5,543 nucleotides of DNA from Candidatus Woesearchaeota archaeon. GTDB taxonomy: Archaea; Nanobdellota; Nanobdellia; Woesearchaeales; GW2011-AR9. The notes under the pieces are model-generated. The model was not told the DNA's origin and ran no database searches. It saw only the letters and a program-made list of their open reading frames with translations. Positions 1 through 4,759 of the stretch are shown piece after piece. The position numbers and the translations under genes were made by a program. The stretch lies in NCBI GenBank assembly GCA_016179995.1, contig JACPCC010000034.1:1-5543 (forward strand), in the 5' to 3' direction. Numbering within the stretch: position 1 is the first letter of the stretch; each line of letters begins with the position of its first letter.

Positions 1-237
1 ATATCGACCTAAAGCATATACTACTTTCATTATGTCGGCTAGCTCTTCTGGAGAACCGCTTTCTAAATACTCGGCGACTTCTTCCTGTAATTTGTCTTTT
101 AATGCTGCGAAATATTCTTTGTCTCCTGCAATATGGGTCTCGGCAATTTTTCCTTTCTCTTCTATTATGCGAGGAATATAATCCCGGACTAGTTTATTGT
201 ATATTTTAGATTCTTTCACACAGCCCCCTGGACCCAT
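1..237 (-). CDS. MazG-like nucleoside triphosphate pyrophosphohydrolase, C-terminus cut by window edge
   Basis: The first 79 residues of this gene are visible; the rest lies beyond the left edge. The segment YNKLVRDYIPRIIEEKGK (residues 13-30) is the hallmark N-terminus of small all-alpha NTP pyrophosphohydrolases of the MazG-like/COG4997 type. These hydrolyse NTPs to NMP plus pyrophosphate, often as house-cleaning enzymes. The Mg2+-binding acidic pattern is present: E52, E53 and E56, then E65 and D68 in EELADI. The ATG at 237 is chosen because a TATA-like element centred near 266 would start transcription about 3 nt before it. A GTG at 219 would remove the unusual MGPGGC extension and is the alternative. 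The gene is divergent from the small membrane protein gene at 308. Family assignment rests on recognised motifs; the substrate is unknown. Confidence 0.85.
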   Translation of the reverse strand, partial: MGPGGCVKESKIYNKLVRDYIPRIIEEKGKIAETHIAGDKEYFAALKDKLQEEVAEYLESGSPEELADIMKVVYALGRY

Positions 238-262
238 TATTTTCAAAACCTTCTCCAAAACC

Positions 263-278
263 TTTAAATACATTTAAA
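263..278. promoter_or_regulatory. Near-palindromic TATA element between divergent genes
   Basis: The arms TTTAAAT (263-269) and ATTTAAA (272-278) are exact reverse complements separated by AC. Read on the minus strand, the left arm is about 29 nt before the NTP pyrophosphohydrolase start, so that transcript would be nearly leaderless. Read on the plus strand, the same arm would start transcription near 293, leaving a short leader that keeps the Shine-Dalgarno of the gene at 308. The shared bidirectional use is inferred from spacing alone. Confidence 0.5.
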
Positions 279-291
279 ATCTTCTAGTCTC

Positions 292-311
292 TAAAAGAGG
301 TGTTAGTATGG
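292..311 (+). repeat. 20-bp start-region repeat, copy 1 (copy 2 at 635-654)
   Basis: taaaagaggtgttagtatgg occurs identically here and at 635-654. In both copies it covers the Shine-Dalgarno site, the spacer and the start codon. The sequences on either side diverge at once, so this is either a copied translation-initiation block or strong convergence on the same signal. Confidence 0.85.
297..302 (+). promoter_or_regulatory. Shine-Dalgarno site of the 47-aa membrane protein
   Basis: GAGGTG lies 5 nt before the ATG at 308 and is complementary to the CCUCC-containing 3' end of archaeal 16S rRNA. It supports the reality of a gene that is otherwise very short. Confidence 0.7.
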
Positions 312-451
312 TAAGAAAAACTGGTCTTAAAAACGGACATAAGTCTAATTCTTTAGTTCAAAAAAGTTTTGAATATTTGGGTTATCTGGGGATTGTTCTT
401 GGTGTAATAGGAATAATTCTTCTCTTATTGAAGATCATTGGGGTTTTGTAA
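308..451 (+). CDS. 47-aa single-span membrane protein, hypothetical
   Basis: I do not recognise this gene. The 47-residue product has a basic, polar N-terminus (MVRKTGLKNGHKS) and one strongly hydrophobic stretch from about residue 22 to 41, dominated by Leu, Ile, Gly and Val. It is probably a single-pass membrane peptide with its basic end in the cytoplasm. The start is supported by GAGGTG five bases upstream. Its stop codon is directly followed by the ATG of the next gene, so the two are probably translationally coupled. It opens a plus-strand run of membrane and surface genes. Function is unknown. A short spurious ORF is possible, but the SD, the clean transmembrane profile and the exact abutment argue against it. 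Confidence 0.65.
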   Translation: MVRKTGLKNGHKSNSLVQKSFEYLGYLGIVLGVIGIILLLLKIIGVL

Positions 452-625
452 ATGAATTCAGAGCAAGTATTGACCAGTATTTCTTTTGTTTTTACTATTG
501 CTATGGTTTTATATGGTTTGGTCAAAGGTTTTAATGATATTAAATTGATTATCAACCTTATCTATTTTTCAGTTTTGTTGATACTTCATTTGAAAATAAT
601 GCAAAGGATTTTAAATGGAGAGTGA
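452..625 (+). CDS. 57-aa two-span membrane protein, hypothetical
   Basis: This is an unrecognised small protein with two hydrophobic segments, about residues 8-24 (VLTSISFVFTIAMVLYG begins at residue 6) and 31-47. They are joined by a short turn containing K25, N28 and D29, giving a probable hairpin in the membrane. The ATG begins at the base right after the preceding TAA, so translation is probably coupled to the 47-aa gene. Only a weak GGGG stretch just upstream could act as a ribosome binding site. The next gene starts 25 nt downstream. The small size and lack of a recognised family keep confidence moderate; the function is unknown. Confidence 0.55.
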   Translation: MNSEQVLTSISFVFTIAMVLYGLVKGFNDIKLIINLIYFSVLLILHLKIMQRILNGE

Positions 626-634
626 TTAGTATAA

Positions 635-654
635 TAAAAGAGGTGTTAGTATGG
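635..654 (+). repeat. 20-bp start-region repeat, copy 2
   Basis: This is the identical partner of 292-311. It includes the SD GAGGTG (640-645) and the ATG at 651 with the same 5-nt spacing, and it fixes the start of the 78-aa gene. Confidence 0.85.
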
Positions 655-887
655 GAAAGAAGAAAGTTCTAAAGAAAAGTTTGAAAAAGAAAGTTTCTGT
701 TAGCAAGTGGCATGCAGTGCCATTGAAAGGAACGTTTATGTTATCTTCAATGCTAGGTTTCCTTATCTCACTATATTCTGTTTATCCCAACCATAGGAGT
801 TTTGGGTTTGCTTTTATGCTGGTTTTTGCTGCTATGTTTGCGGCCTCCATCGTTAGTTTAAGCAAATCACCGGTAGTTTTGCCTTAA
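651..887 (+). CDS. 78-aa two-span membrane protein with Lys-rich N-terminus
   Basis: Eight of the first 14 residues are lysine, followed by SKWHAVPLKGTFMLS and two hydrophobic helices at roughly residues 28-45 and 51-70. The short YPNHRS loop between them gives a membrane hairpin. The lysine tail would sit in the cytoplasm, where it could contact acidic lipids or nucleic acid; that is inference. The overall layout (Lys tail, KWHxVPLKGTFM, two spans) resembles hypothetical proteins I associate with DPANN archaea, but no function is known. The start is secured by GAGGTG at 640-645. It belongs to the same plus-strand cluster as its neighbours. Confidence 0.8.
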   Translation: MGKKKVLKKSLKKKVSVSKWHAVPLKGTFMLSSMLGFLISLYSVYPNHRSFGFAFMLVFAAMFAASIVSLSKSPVVLP

Positions 888-928
888 ACATAAACAATTA
901 CTCTGAAAATATAAAATATTAACTCAAA

Positions 929-933
929 GAGGT
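929..933 (+). promoter_or_regulatory. Shine-Dalgarno site deciding the start of the 155-aa gene
   Basis: GAGGT ends 6 nt before the ATG at 940. The alternative ATG at 946 would be 12 nt away, so 940 is preferred. Confidence 0.6.
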
Positions 934-939
934 TAAAAA

Positions 940-1407
940 ATGGTCATGAAACAATTGTCTTGGAAAGTAAAATCTAAAAAACTGCTTTTATTTCGTATCG
1001 AAGCTTTATTTGTAGCCGTTTTAGGCATATTAATTTTTGTTGGTTCGTTTTTCTATTATTATAAAGTACTTAAGTTTCCCTCTTCTTTATGGGCAACTTT
1101 ATTTGTGGTCGCTTTGTTTGTTGTGCTTTATTATATTATTTCTATGGTTATCAAGCACATCCGTCAAGCAGAAGAGCATTACCTGGCACAAGATACTCAT
1201 TTAGAGATTACTAAAACAACAAAGAAAAAATTAGTGCAAGTAAAAGTTCCTTGGAAAAGACTGAATCACCACAAACTAGACAAGACTTTCTTGGGCGGTT
1301 ATTTATTTACTAAAGATAAGAAAAGACATCCATTATTTTTCAACACCAAGAATGAAATGGTAAAGTTTGAAAACTTTGTCAAGAAAGTAATGGAGAAGAA
1401 GAGATAA
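940..1407 (+). CDS. 155-aa membrane protein with two spans and a basic C-terminal domain
   Basis: The product has a short basic N-terminus, then two hydrophobic helices (about residues 22-41 and 50-71), then a soluble, Lys-rich domain of about 84 residues. Two membrane helices followed by a compact beta-prone domain recall membrane-anchored bacterial PH-like proteins. Segments such as THLEITKTTKKKLVQVKVPW and GGYLFTKDKKRHPLFF would suit beta strands, but no diagnostic motif is present and this is only a suggestion. The start at 940 is chosen from the SD spacing. An AT-rich stretch at about 905-920 could be a promoter, but a TATA there would start transcription downstream of the SD, so readthrough from the upstream genes is more likely. 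Function is unknown. Confidence 0.8.
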   Translation: MVMKQLSWKVKSKKLLLFRIEALFVAVLGILIFVGSFFYYYKVLKFPSSLWATLFVVALFVVLYYIISMVIKHIRQAEEHYLAQDTHLEITKTTKKKLVQVKVPWKRLNHHKLDKTFLGGYLFTKDKKRHPLFFNTKNEMVKFENFVKKVMEKKR

Positions 1408-1420
1408 TTTTTTCTTTTTT
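1408..1420 (+). terminator. T-rich tract, possible archaeal transcription terminator
   Basis: The 13 bases between the 155-aa stop and the lipoprotein ATG are twelve T and one C. T tracts of five or more are the usual intrinsic termination signal in archaea, so part of the transcript may end here and reduce lipoprotein expression. It could equally be just an unstructured leader. Confidence 0.35.
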
Positions 1421-2827
1421 ATGGTTCTGATTATGAGATTTAAGAGAACATTTTATGGTTCTATTTTTGTTTTTTTCCTTATTTTGTTTCTGGTTGGATG
1501 TTCACAAAACATTAAAGAAGTTACTTTTATTCAAGAAAAAATACATTCTGTGACAATTCCTCAAACTATAGAAAATAAAACTTTTTGTAAAGATTGCCTT
1601 CTTAACTGTTCTGGTAATTATAGTACTGCTTGCGTTGATGCTGGGTGTAAATGTTATTCTGAAGATACCAAGAACATACAATCAAGTTCTAATTTACTTA
1701 GTTCTAGCCAAAACCTACAACCTTTTGTAGATACTTTGCCAAGTTGCGGCGATAAGATGGATTTCTTAAGTGTACCTCCATTAAAATATGGTGATTTTCA
1801 AACGATAACTCCTTTGGGTAACTTAAATCCGTCAGGACACACTTTTCCCACAGATCACATTTATCTTTATCTAAAACGGGTAGACGAAAAAAATTGGGAT
1901 ACTGGCACTGTTAATGTTCCATTGTATATGCCTGGGGAGGCTTGGATAACGCAGATAACCGCATCAAAACACTTATCGGATAATCCACCTTTTACTGATT
2001 ATGATCTTACATTCTATTCTTGTAAAGAATTGAGCTTTAGATTTGGACATATAACTTCTTTATCTGATAAATTATTAGAACAATTAAATGAAGAAAATAA
2101 TTGTGATAAAGAATATGAAACTGGCGGCAACAAGTATCAACGATGTTCTAGCGATAATCTAAATATTAAAATAAGTGTTGGGCAACAGATTGGAACTGTG
2201 GGCGGTAATCAGAATCAAAATGCTTTAGATATTTGGGCTACTGATTTTAGATCAAAAAAATTAGAATTTTCCAACCCAAATAGGTGGTATGACGGCGTTA
2301 AGCATAATGTTTGTCCTTTAAATTATTTTATAGAACCGGAAAAAACAAAGTTATATTCTCTGTTAGGTGGTTGGAGCAATAATAAACGAACAATAGAACC
2401 AATTTGTGGAACCATAGAGCAGGACATAAAAGGAACTGCTCAAGGAGTTTGGTTTATCGAAAATACGAAAAATACTTATCCTGAGGATTTCCATTTGGCT
2501 TTAGTTTTAGATAATTTTGATCCGCGAATAAATGTTTTTTCTGTGGGAAGATCCATCCCTTACTTAGATTCTAAAACTTATAGATTTACTCCATTATCCA
2601 CTGGCGAAATAAATTTAGCTTTTGCTCAAGTTAAACCAGGAAAGGTGTATTGTTATGAATATAGGGGTGATGGTGTTAATAATAATCAAGATAATGCCGA
2701 TTCTGTCTGGGGTTTTACCATTCTTTTAGAATTATTAGACAAAGAAACATTGAAGATTGAAAGGCAACTTGGCAGTGAGTGTAAAGCACCGTTTAAGTTT
2801 AATTCTGGCACAGTGTTTGAAAGGTGA
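1421..2827 (+). CDS. 468-aa lipoprotein with Cys cluster and degenerate M23/LytM-like domain
   Basis: The N-terminus is a type II signal peptide: basic residues (RFKR), a hydrophobic core and a lipobox LVGC with C27 as the likely lipidated residue. A cysteine-rich stretch follows, with C56, C59, C63, C71, C76 and C78 placed like a small disulfide- or metal-stabilised knot. From about residue 115 to 280 the sequence looks like an M23 metallopeptidase (LytM) fold: GNLNPSGHTFPTDH (H140, D145, H146), RFGH (H210), and GQQIGTVGG followed by ALDIW. The usual HxH zinc motif is not evident, so activity may be lost and the fold may be structural or binding. Residues 300-468 form a further, unrecognised domain. 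No clear SD precedes the ATG. An in-frame ATG at 1433 gives a tidier signal peptide (MRFKR start) and is a good alternative. The envelope location is well supported; the substrate is unknown. Confidence 0.85.
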   Translation: MVLIMRFKRTFYGSIFVFFLILFLVGCSQNIKEVTFIQEKIHSVTIPQTIENKTFCKDCLLNCSGNYSTACVDAGCKCYSEDTKNIQSSSNLLSSSQNLQPFVDTLPSCGDKMDFLSVPPLKYGDFQTITPLGNLNPSGHTFPTDHIYLYLKRVDEKNWDTGTVNVPLYMPGEAWITQITASKHLSDNPPFTDYDLTFYSCKELSFRFGHITSLSDKLLEQLNEENNCDKEYETGGNKYQRCSSDNLNIKISVGQQIGTVGGNQNQNALDIWATDFRSKKLEFSNPNRWYDGVKHNVCPLNYFIEPEKTKLYSLLGGWSNNKRTIEPICGTIEQDIKGTAQGVWFIENTKNTYPEDFHLALVLDNFDPRINVFSVGRSIPYLDSKTYRFTPLSTGEINLAFAQVKPGKVYCYEYRGDGVNNNQDNADSVWGFTILLELLDKETLKIERQLGSECKAPFKFNSGTVFER

Positions 2828-2857
2828 TGATATCTTTAAAATATTTATTCAAGAGAA

Positions 2858-3157
2858 TTAATTTCTATTTTTAGTATCAAATTTTTCCTTAGCTATTTTC
2901 TCTTTCCAATAGACTTGGTGCGAGGCTTTTTTTTCAAATAAAGCGATAGCTAACTTAACACGATTTTCATCAGAATTTACGGCATGTTTGATGGCCAAGG
3001 ATTTAGCTTCATTAAGACACTCACTTAATAGTTCGAAGTTCTCTTTTCTACACAGTTCTTTCGCTTCTTTTTCTTCTGCTTCTGTTAGAAAGATCTCTTC
3101 CCATTGAGGATAATTACTGCCGGGAATTGTTTTTGGAAAAGTTTTGCTGAAAGCCAT
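2858..3157 (-). CDS. 99-aa soluble conserved hypothetical protein
   Basis: This is a charged, helix-rich soluble protein with no signal peptide or membrane span. It opens with MAFSKTFPKTIPGSNYPQWE, continues with EIFLTEAEEKEAKELCRKEN, and ends with a FEKKASHQVYWKEKIAKEKF motif. I associate this arrangement (SKTFP..GSNYP.WEE, then an acidic helix, then FEK.ASH.VYWKE) with a small conserved family in DPANN genomes, function unassigned. A TATA-like element at 3185-3192 lies about 31 nt before the ATG, so the mRNA probably has almost no leader. It converges with the lipoprotein gene, their stops being only 30 bp apart. Upstream on the same strand lies the broken SemiSWEET gene. Confidence 0.8.
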   Translation of the reverse strand: MAFSKTFPKTIPGSNYPQWEEIFLTEAEEKEAKELCRKENFELLSECLNEAKSLAIKHAVNSDENRVKLAIALFEKKASHQVYWKEKIAKEKFDTKNRN

Positions 3158-3184
3158 ATTTGGTAATTAGTTTAAACTGGCTAG

Positions 3185-3192
3185 TTTATATT
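3185..3192 (-). promoter_or_regulatory. TATA box of the 99-aa gene
   Basis: The minus strand reads AATATAAA, centred about 31 nt before the ATG at 3157. That spacing gives a near-leaderless archaeal transcript. Confidence 0.45.
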
Positions 3193-3198
3193 ATTTTT

Positions 3199-3243
3199 GG
3201 AAGTGCAGAGTAAAGTTAGGAAGCACAGTGTAAAGTTAGGAAG
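3199..3243. repeat. 20-bp tandem repeat, two full copies plus the start of a third
   Basis: Copies at 3199-3218 and 3219-3238 match at 17 of 20 positions, both ending GTAAAGTTA. A third begins GGAAG at 3239 and stops just before the SemiSWEET stop codon. The array lies between two minus-strand genes, upstream of the 99-aa gene promoter. Two copies with no spacer exclude a CRISPR array. It could be a small minisatellite or a tandem protein-binding site. Confidence 0.8.
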
Positions 3244-3244
3244 T

Positions 3245-3572
3245 TTATCGATATACAAATACTCCTAAGAAAACAGCTAAGTTGGCGATTAAGTTTAAAG
3301 AATATAATAAAATAAGTGGCTTTTCTTTATGGATTATACCATAGCTAAGAGCGGCAGACCAATGAGGGAATACATTCCCCAGCTAAGTAAAGAAACACCT
3401 TGTGTGTTTTGTTCAATCCAAACTTTATAAATTTGTGGTACGGTGGCCAGAGGAGCGGCAACGGCCATGATTATCATTAAATGATCTATAAAGCGAAATA
3501 AAGGTTTGGGGTGCGGATATTTCTCTTTCAAAACGTGAATTCTCTGCGCTGGTGAAGATGATGTAAAGCCAT
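3245..3572 (-). pseudogene. SemiSWEET/PQ-loop sugar transporter gene with two frameshifts
   Basis: Joining three frames gives a coherent protein of about 109 aa. It starts MALHHLHQRREFTF at 3572, shifts near 3530 to KEKYPHPKPLFRFIDHLMII and on through VPQIYKVWIEQNTQGVSLLS, then shifts near 3343 to YGIIHKEKPLILLY and ends FVYR with a TAA at 3245-3247. This is a SemiSWEET: a three-helix half-transporter that dimerises to move sugars, with the PQ motif in VPQIYK and the typical IxHKEKP loop. Both shifts are net losses of one base. The first sits in a T4 run, where one more T would restore the frame. The total of 328 nt plus two equals 110 codons. A TATA box 26 nt before the start suggests the gene was recently functional. 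Consensus errors in the assembly are the main alternative. The product is non-functional as read. Confidence 0.8.
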
Positions 3573-3593
3573 AGGATGGAAATGACTATTAGA

Positions 3594-3602
3594 GATATAA
3601 AT
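3594..3602 (-). promoter_or_regulatory. TATA box of the SemiSWEET gene
   Basis: The minus strand reads ATTTATATC, centred 26 nt before the ATG at 3572, ideal spacing for a leaderless archaeal mRNA. It is intact although the gene behind it is frameshifted. Confidence 0.6.
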
Positions 3603-3627
3603 CTATTGTTTAGCCGTATGTGCATAG

Positions 3628-3708
3628 CTCGTTCGCGCAGTTTCTTCGATAAAACTACTTAGATCGGAAACTGTTCCTATTAGTCTTACGAATAGCTAAG
3701 CGCTCACT
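3628..3708 (+). repeat. Structured repeat unit 1, diverged relative of the transposon core
   Basis: This 81-nt stretch aligns end to end with 3746-3846 inside the miniature element. Both begin CTCGTTCG and finish with a 22-nt block (3687-3708 against 3825-3846) matching at 19 positions. It can fold into an 11-bp hairpin: CAGTTTC (3638-3644) plus CGAT (3647-3650) with ATCG (3663-3666) plus GAAACTG (3667-3673). A second hairpin pairs CTATT (3677-3681) with AATAG (3691-3695). I find no terminal inverted repeats or target duplication around it. It may be an old copy that lost its ends, or an independent genomic repeat. Strand is arbitrary. Confidence 0.65.
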
Positions 3709-3721
3709 GGTCAGGCCTTAT

Positions 3722-3730
3722 TGTATAGGC
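3722..3730. repeat. Target site duplication, left copy
   Basis: TGTATAGGC directly abuts the left terminal inverted repeat and is identical to 3871-3879 on the other side. Confidence 0.9.
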
Positions 3731-3870
3731 GGCTCTGTAGAAAGTCTCGTTCGAGGCAGATTTTCGCTATGGTTTAGTTTGAAAGAGATATCTGCTTTCG
3801 AAGAAATCTGATTCCAGAACCCTCTACGAACTGCTAAGCTCTCACTCTTTTTGACTTTTTCTACAGAGCC
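3731..3870. mobile_element. 140-bp miniature inverted-repeat transposable element (MITE)
   Basis: The ends are GGCTCTGTAGAAA (3731-3743) and its exact reverse complement (3858-3870). The match continues for GTC/GAC (3744-3746 and 3853-3855) past two extra T, giving 16 paired positions. A perfect 9-bp direct duplication flanks it on both sides. There is no room for a transposase, so it must be moved in trans. The terminus and the 9-bp duplication resemble those of IS5-family elements of the IS903 type (remembered end GGCTTTGTTGAA); this is an inference. The core repeats unit 3628-3708 and can fold: CAGATTT (3757-3763) plus TCG with CGA plus AAATCTG (3804-3810). Two T5 runs (3848-3852 and 3856-3860) may stop plus-strand transcription. 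It sits about 10 bp upstream of the GTPase TATA box. Confidence 0.9.
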
Positions 3871-3879
3871 TGTATAGGC
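3871..3879. repeat. Target site duplication, right copy
   Basis: TGTATAGGC directly follows the right terminal inverted repeat and is identical to 3722-3730. Removing the element and one copy restores an ordinary intergenic sequence leading into the GTPase promoter. Confidence 0.9.
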
Positions 3880-3885
3880 AAAGTC

Positions 3886-3892
3886 TTTAAAA
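3886..3892 (+). promoter_or_regulatory. TATA box of the GTPase gene
   Basis: TTTAAAA is centred 25 nt before the ATG at 3914, with the purine-rich AAAG before it as a possible BRE. It survives immediately outside the transposon's target duplication, so the basal promoter is intact while anything further upstream was displaced by 149 bp. Confidence 0.6.
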
Positions 3893-3913
3893 GAGAGCCG
3901 GAATAGTACAACT

Positions 3914-4714
3914 ATGCCTTCATTTTGGAGAGTTGTCAATCGTGTACTGCAGGAAGCTGATATTATCATCGAAGTACTAGATGCTCGTTTCCCACAAGAA
4001 AGTCGTAACGTGGAAATTGAAGAGAAAATCAGGCATTCCGGAAAGATTATTCTTTATGTTCTCACGAAAAGTGATTTAGTAGAGCACGAAAAGTTAGAAG
4101 AAGCTAAAAAAGAATTACAGCACGCCATTTATATCTCCTGTCTTGAAAAATTAGGTACGACTAAACTAAAAAAGAAAATATTGGAACTGAGCCGCGGCTA
4201 TAGGGTAGTAGTTGGAGTAGTTGGTTATCCTAATGTGGGCAAGTCTTCTCTGATAAATGCTTTAGCCGGCAGACACGCAGCGCGTACTTCTTCTGAAAGC
4301 GGTTTTACCAAAGGGCTGCAGAAGATAAAAGTAGATAATAAAATTATGATTTTGGATACTCCTGGCGTGTTTCCAGAGACGGAAAAAGGAAGCAATGTAG
4401 TGCAAAATACTGAGTATAAACATGCGCTTTTTGGAGCCATAGATTATGCTAAAGTTAAAGATCCTGAACAAGCCGCTTTAGGTTTAATTGAGAGAGAAAG
4501 AGTTATTATATGTCAAGTTTATGCATTGGAAAAAAAATGTTTAACTCTGCCAGCGGATGAAGTTCTGGAAATATTAGCTTTACGTCTAGGACGTTTGAGT
4601 AAAGGCGGCAAGGGAGATTTATGCCAAATACGGCAAAGAGATATCGTCATTGAATATGACAGAGTCAGAATTCAAAAAGCAGAAGGAAAAGCCTATTATC
4701 AAGGAAATAGTTAA
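3914..4714 (+). CDS. Circularly permuted GTPase, YlqF/RbgA-YawG type, ribosome assembly factor
   Basis: The G motifs occur in permuted order, the signature of this family: G4 TKSD (residues 51-54, in place of NKxD), G5 around SCL (75-77), G1/Walker A GYPNVGKSS (104-112), G2 Thr in GFTKG (130-134), and G3 DTPG (148-151). The N-terminus MPSFWRVVNRVLQEADIIIE and the VLDARFP motif are typical of archaeal members. A C-terminal part of about 100 residues (KVKDPEQAALGLIE, LGRLSKGGKGDL) probably forms the RNA-binding helical domain. The 266-aa length fits a complete protein. Relatives assist late large-subunit assembly, so the role is cytosolic and probably growth-linked. A TATA box 25 nt before the ATG implies a leaderless transcript. 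No frameshift or motif loss is seen. A transposon insertion lies just upstream, which may alter expression. Confidence 0.93.
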   Translation: MPSFWRVVNRVLQEADIIIEVLDARFPQESRNVEIEEKIRHSGKIILYVLTKSDLVEHEKLEEAKKELQHAIYISCLEKLGTTKLKKKILELSRGYRVVVGVVGYPNVGKSSLINALAGRHAARTSSESGFTKGLQKIKVDNKIMILDTPGVFPETEKGSNVVQNTEYKHALFGAIDYAKVKDPEQAALGLIERERVIICQVYALEKKCLTLPADEVLEILALRLGRLSKGGKGDLCQIRQRDIVIEYDRVRIQKAEGKAYYQGNS

Positions 4715-4725
4715 AAATCATATAA

Positions 4726-4733
4726 TTTTAAAA
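4726..4733 (+). promoter_or_regulatory. Possible TATA box of the HEPN gene
   Basis: TTTTAAAA is centred about 30 nt before the ATG at 4760. The GGAG at 4734-4737 is 22 nt from the ATG, too far to act as its Shine-Dalgarno site, so a nearly leaderless transcript is more likely. Confidence 0.4.
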
Positions 4734-4759
4734 GGAGTTGAAGAATTTATTGATTTAAT

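Noticed and set aside
3199..3243. CRISPR array
   Set aside because: The 20-bp units are directly contiguous with no spacers, number barely more than two, and have no cas genes nearby.
3334..3531. A separate intact 65-aa PQ-loop protein
   Set aside because: It lacks the third helix and the proper N-terminus, both of which are present in adjacent frames with their own stop and start. It is the middle part of a frameshifted gene.
3425..3625. Minus-strand 66-codon frame beginning MHIRLNNRF
   Set aside because: It crosses the SemiSWEET TATA box and reads the transporter in the wrong frame. The frameshift-corrected SemiSWEET explains the region better.
3628..3760. tRNA gene, suggested by GTTCG sequences resembling a T loop
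   Set aside because: No acceptor stem, D arm or anticodon arm can be assembled with the right lengths, and the similarity to the MITE core explains the sequence.
3718..3969. Open frame of 83 codons on the minus strand across the transposon and the GTPase 5' end
   Set aside because: It runs antisense through the GTPase start and through the MITE, whose inverted ends and 9-bp duplication explain the sequence. There is no promoter or recognisable protein family.
4225..4471. Two minus-strand frames inside the GTPase gene
   Set aside because: They are antisense shadows of the GTP-binding region, with no independent signals.
4734..4740. GGAG followed by TTG at 4738 as the start of the HEPN gene
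   Set aside because: The TTG is in a different frame and meets a TAA after six codons. The HEPN frame has a TGA at 4751, so ATG 4760 is the first possible start.
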